Below are positions 6,235 through 8,311 of a stretch of DNA of 8,311 bases, piece by piece (position 1 is the stretch's first letter; each line of letters starts with the position of its first letter). Under the pieces are notes generated by a model that ran no database searches, was not told the DNA's origin, and worked only from the letters and a program-made list of their open reading frames with translations. Location: positions 1 to 8,311 of the forward strand of contig CALDMJ010000114.1 of the NCBI GenBank assembly GCA_937914725.1. The letters are read 5' to 3'. The DNA comes from an uncultured Clostridia bacterium. GTDB lineage: Bacteria; Bacillota; Clostridia; Christensenellales; UBA1242. A program made the position numbers and the translations under genes.

Positions 6235-6418
6235 ACCTGTGGCGTCTGCACTGGGAGTGAAAACATAAAGAATGCACAAAAAATGCCGTCTATGCGTGTC
6301 ACTATGGCGTAGGAACAATATCTTCGCCTGTGGTGTCTGTCACACGTGAGAACAACAACTTCTAAGCGGCACAAAAAGATACCACCAACAGTCACTAGCG
6401 TGGAGGAACAGTAACTAT
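6235..6418. repeat. Two degenerate tandem copies of a ~91-95 base unit
   Basis: Landmarks recur in the same order at offsets of 91-95 bases: CCTGTGG at 6236 and 6327, GCACAAAAA at 6274 and 6369, GTCACTA at 6298 and 6391, GGAACA at 6312 and 6405. Each copy itself looks like two related halves built on a GTCAC...GTG..GAACAA pattern. Read on either strand the ancestral unit (about 39 bases) would encode Thr/Pro/Val-rich peptide, for example VTDTTGEDIVPTP on the minus strand, but stops interrupt every frame. A decayed repeat protein gene or a structured non-coding repeat are both possible. Confidence 0.55.
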
Positions 6419-6490
6419 GCTCGCGGAGCTACCCCCGATTATCGAACAGAAAGATGAATAGAAAGAACATCGGCTTGCCGTCTACAAAAA

Positions 6491-7240
6491 TCAATTACTT
6501 TTAGGAACAGCACCTGTAGCAGTGGTCTCTGCCGCCGAGGGACGAATGGTGATGTAGCGGTATGGCTCAACGCCAAACGATTCCGCCACTACGTCCTTGC
6601 GGTCAATCAAAAAGTCGTGCACCAAGTGTCGCTCAAATGAGTTCATTGGCTGCATACGTATTGTTTTCCCCGAACTAATTGCTTCATCCGCACACTTGAT
6701 TGCTTGCGCACGCAAATCCGCTTCTCGTCTTTTTTCATAGTCACCGACGTTGACAATAATGCGCTTCAAGTCGTTCGCTTTATTGTGCCCGCGCTCAATA
6801 GTATTCAAAAGCGTTTGAAGTGCGGTCACGGCGTCGCTGTTGCCAAAAACTTCACATCCTTCGCCTTGAATCTCAAAAACAACAACTTTGTTTTGCACGC
6901 GCTCGGTCGCGTAAACCGTGGGCTTGTACATCTTCAAAATTTTATTTAAGACGCCAAGTGAATACATTGTGCCATTTTGCGGCGCTGCGCTTGCGCTTTC
7001 GCAAGGTGCAATTTCATCTTTCTTGCTTTCCTCATTCTTTTTAATCGGCGCGTCTGCATTAGTCGCTGCAAATAGTTCGGCAAAACTTTCGTTTTTTGTC
7101 AAGCGAACTTTTGCACTCCTAAACATACCACCCTCGCTAAGTACTTCGACTTTGACGTCGTCAAGGTTTAGCCCTAGTTCCTGCAACCCTTTGTCAATCG
7201 CTTCTTGAACACTCTTTCCAACACTTTCCACGCTTTCCAT
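6491..7240 (-). CDS. jag: Jag/KhpB RNA-binding protein (Jag-N, KH, R3H)
   Basis: A 249-residue Jag (KhpB/EloR) protein, an RNA-binding partner of KhpA in Firmicutes that influences cell elongation and division. The Jag-N domain spans about 1-48 (SVGKSVQEAIDKGLQELGL, then GGMFRSAKVRL). A low-complexity linker (about 50-90) precedes a KH-like region (about 92-165) and a clear R3H domain (about 170-234): RREADLRAQAIKCADEAI (171-188), MQPMNSFERHLVHDFL (196-211) with the R204-xxx-H208 signature, and GVEPYRYITIRP (223-234). The KH loop that normally reads GxxG is G133-N-S-D136, so the last glycine is lost and RNA binding by KH may be weak. A 15-residue tail follows the R3H domain. GAGGTG lies five bases before the ATG, at the end of yidC, 13 bases downstream of its stop, so the pair is one operon. 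Confidence 0.92.
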   Translation of the reverse strand: MESVESVGKSVQEAIDKGLQELGLNLDDVKVEVLSEGGMFRSAKVRLTKNESFAELFAATNADAPIKKNEESKKDEIAPCESASAAPQNGTMYSLGVLNKILKMYKPTVYATERVQNKVVVFEIQGEGCEVFGNSDAVTALQTLLNTIERGHNKANDLKRIIVNVGDYEKRREADLRAQAIKCADEAISSGKTIRMQPMNSFERHLVHDFLIDRKDVVAESFGVEPYRYITIRPSAAETTATGAVPKSN

Positions 7241-7253
7241 TTAAGCACCTCTT

Positions 7254-8311
7254 TTATTGTCTAACATAATCAGGTTTTTGAACAATCACTTTTTGTTTTG
7301 TTTTTCCGTTTGGCTTTGACAAGTCGTCTTTTTTGTTTCTCAAAATGAGATTAAATATATAGTTTGCCACTGCGCTGAACGCCGAAATTGTAACGATGTA
7401 GATAGCAAAAGCGGCACTGTATCCTAGCGTAATCAAAACCATAACGATAGGCAAAACCCACTTCATAACTTTCATTGCTGGCGCGCCCGCTGCTTTTTCT
7501 TTTGGATTTTCACGCTCGCCTTTCGCGGACATAATACGCCCTTCGTCCTGCGGTACTGTTTCTTTCTTTTCCTTTTTCTTTATGCTGCTTTGACTCAAAG
7601 TCATTGAAAGAAATGTCACGCCTGCGGCAAGGATAATCAAGATAAAGTATCCGTTTGAGGAACGCACTTTATCGCGGAGTGGGTTCATAATTTTTTCATA
7701 CTCTTCTTTTTCCGCTTGATAAATTGCTTTTTGCTCGTCTGTCTTCTTCTTCAATTTTGCTGAACTTGCGTATGACTCAAACGACGCAATAGGGCTACCC
7801 GTTGTATCTGGGCGCCAAATATTTTCAATCCACAACCAGTTTGTTTTAATTTCATTGTACTTGTCAAGTACTGCCTGCTCTTGACGTTTTTGGAACTCTT
7901 CAGTCGTTTCGCCCGACTGTTGTTCAATGCTATGATATGTAGTACGCAATTCGTTGTACTGACTCTTGACAACATTGCTTGAAATGTTGTTCATTCCTGC
8001 AAACAAGGTAAAGAACACAAAGCACGTTACTACTAGATATAGCGCCATAATTCCGCAAGAACCAAAACCGATGCCTTCACGCTTATATAGTTCCATCGTC
8101 TTTTGGTTCAAGGTATTTTTATCGTTTGCATACTTCTCTCTAAGTTTTGCAAGTTGCGGCGCAATTCTTTCTTGTTGCGCCATTTGCTTAGCGGTTGCCT
8201 TTCTTTGAAAATAATCAATTGGCAACATCAATATTTTCAATATAATTGCTATCAAAATAATAGTGAAACCATAGTCACCGATTCCGCTATAAAACCACCT
8301 GATGATATCTT
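7254..8311 (-). CDS. yidC: YidC/Oxa1-family membrane insertase, 5' end missing
   Basis: The last 351 residues of a YidC/SpoIIIJ insertase, which inserts and folds inner-membrane proteins with or without SecYEG. The frame stays open to the right edge, so the signal/lipoprotein start is outside. Numbering from the edge: first core helix 13-31 (DYGFTIILIAIILKILMLP), cytoplasmic hairpin 35-80 with QLAKLREKYANDKNTL and MELYKREGI, helix about 87-104, helix 221-239, and two closing helices about 284-323. The groove arginine of the family is replaced by K25. Between the second and third core helices lies an extracytoplasmic loop of about 115 charged residues including WLWIENIWRPDT (158-169), longer than in Bacillus SpoIIIJ, and the next cytoplasmic loop (240-283) is also long and charged. 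The basic C-terminal tail fits ribosome contact. It is followed by jag, the classic arrangement. Confidence 0.92.
   Translation of the reverse strand, partial: DIIRWFYSGIGDYGFTIILIAIILKILMLPIDYFQRKATAKQMAQQERIAPQLAKLREKYANDKNTLNQKTMELYKREGIGFGSCGIMALYLVVTCFVFFTLFAGMNNISSNVVKSQYNELRTTYHSIEQQSGETTEEFQKRQEQAVLDKYNEIKTNWLWIENIWRPDTTGSPIASFESYASSAKLKKKTDEQKAIYQAEKEEYEKIMNPLRDKVRSSNGYFILIILAAGVTFLSMTLSQSSIKKKEKKETVPQDEGRIMSAKGERENPKEKAAGAPAMKVMKWVLPIVMVLITLGYSAAFAIYIVTISAFSAVANYIFNLILRNKKDDLSKPNGKTKQKVIVQKPDYVRQ

Larger units (their letters stand above)
5969..6490. other. Gene-poor gap with palindromes and repeats
   Basis: No convincing gene lies between the cca promoter and the jag stop. From left to right it holds a GC-rich hairpin (GCGGGG-ATAG-CCCCGC, 5976-5991), a palindrome-dense block (about 6062-6138), the terminator of the jag operon (6171-6201), a degenerate tandem repeat (6235-6418), a small GCTC-GCG-GAGC hairpin (6419-6429) and a CGGC-TT-GCCG palindrome (6471-6480) close to the jag stop. 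Base composition is more GC-rich than the other intergenic stretches, which suggests repeat-derived or decayed coding DNA. Confidence 0.7.

Noticed and set aside
6173..6270. Decayed TM2-type membrane gene on the minus strand
   Set aside because: A reading with glycines and a hydrophobic stretch superficially resembles a TM2 domain, but it spans the hairpin and U-run of a clear terminator and lacks the characteristic spacing, so I treat it as chance.
6040..6312. A 90-residue open frame on the plus strand in the cca-jag gap
   Set aside because: It has no ribosome binding site, runs across the palindrome block, the minus-strand terminator and half of the tandem repeat, and its composition resembles no protein domain I know. 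The two CGVC motifs come from the repeat.
6236..6342. CxxCH-like heme motifs in the plus-strand reading of the tandem repeat
   Set aside because: They occur in frames broken by stops and arise from a repeated nucleotide motif, not from a cytochrome gene.
6394..6480. Small minus-strand peptide directly after jag (M-F-F-L-F-I-F-L...)
   Set aside because: Only 13 codons before a stop and no ribosome binding site; not supportable as a gene.

Overview
The window is low-GC bacterial chromosome with standard-code genes, purine-rich (AAGGAG-like) ribosome binding sites and sigma-70-type promoters. Together with a yidC-jag (spoIIIJ-khpB) pair, a DegV protein and a class II CCA-adding enzyme, this points to a Firmicutes/Clostridia-type organism, probably an uncultured relative of known genera. 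That assignment is inference from gene content. I see no phage, insertion sequence, CRISPR array, tRNA or rRNA.

Left part (1-1350): a promoter on the minus strand at the left edge drives a gene that runs out of the window. Divergent from it is a small XRE-type DNA-binding protein (189-440, +). A hairpin terminator separates this from a DegV-family fatty-acid-binding protein (490-1341, -).

Middle (1350-3180): degV and a RadC-family gene are transcribed back to back from two good promoters, with a repeated motif and an inverted repeat lying on their -35 boxes. The radC gene (1516-2301, TTG start) overlaps an unrecognised four-helix membrane protein with a very basic tail (2285-2947). Two hairpin terminators follow and serve the convergent genes on both sides.

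Right-centre (3185-5968, -): cca (tRNA nucleotidyltransferase) and rmuC form a two-gene operon with a 4-base ATGA overlap, read from a promoter with an extended -10 box.

Right part (5969-8311): a gene-poor 520-base stretch holds several short palindromes, a pair of direct repeats, the terminator of the next operon and a degenerate tandem repeat of about 91-95 bases. Beyond it lie jag/khpB (6491-7240, -) and a 3'-complete, 5'-truncated yidC (7254-8311, -), which act together in membrane protein insertion and RNA binding near the classical oriC-side gene cluster. In this window jag is not followed by mnmE, its usual neighbour in many Firmicutes.

Most of the window is housekeeping. The least explained parts are the unknown membrane protein joined to RadC, the repeat-bearing gap at 5969-6490, a KH domain in Jag whose GxxG loop is altered, and a large extracytoplasmic insertion in YidC. 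I did not find convincing evidence of a new defence or mobile system.
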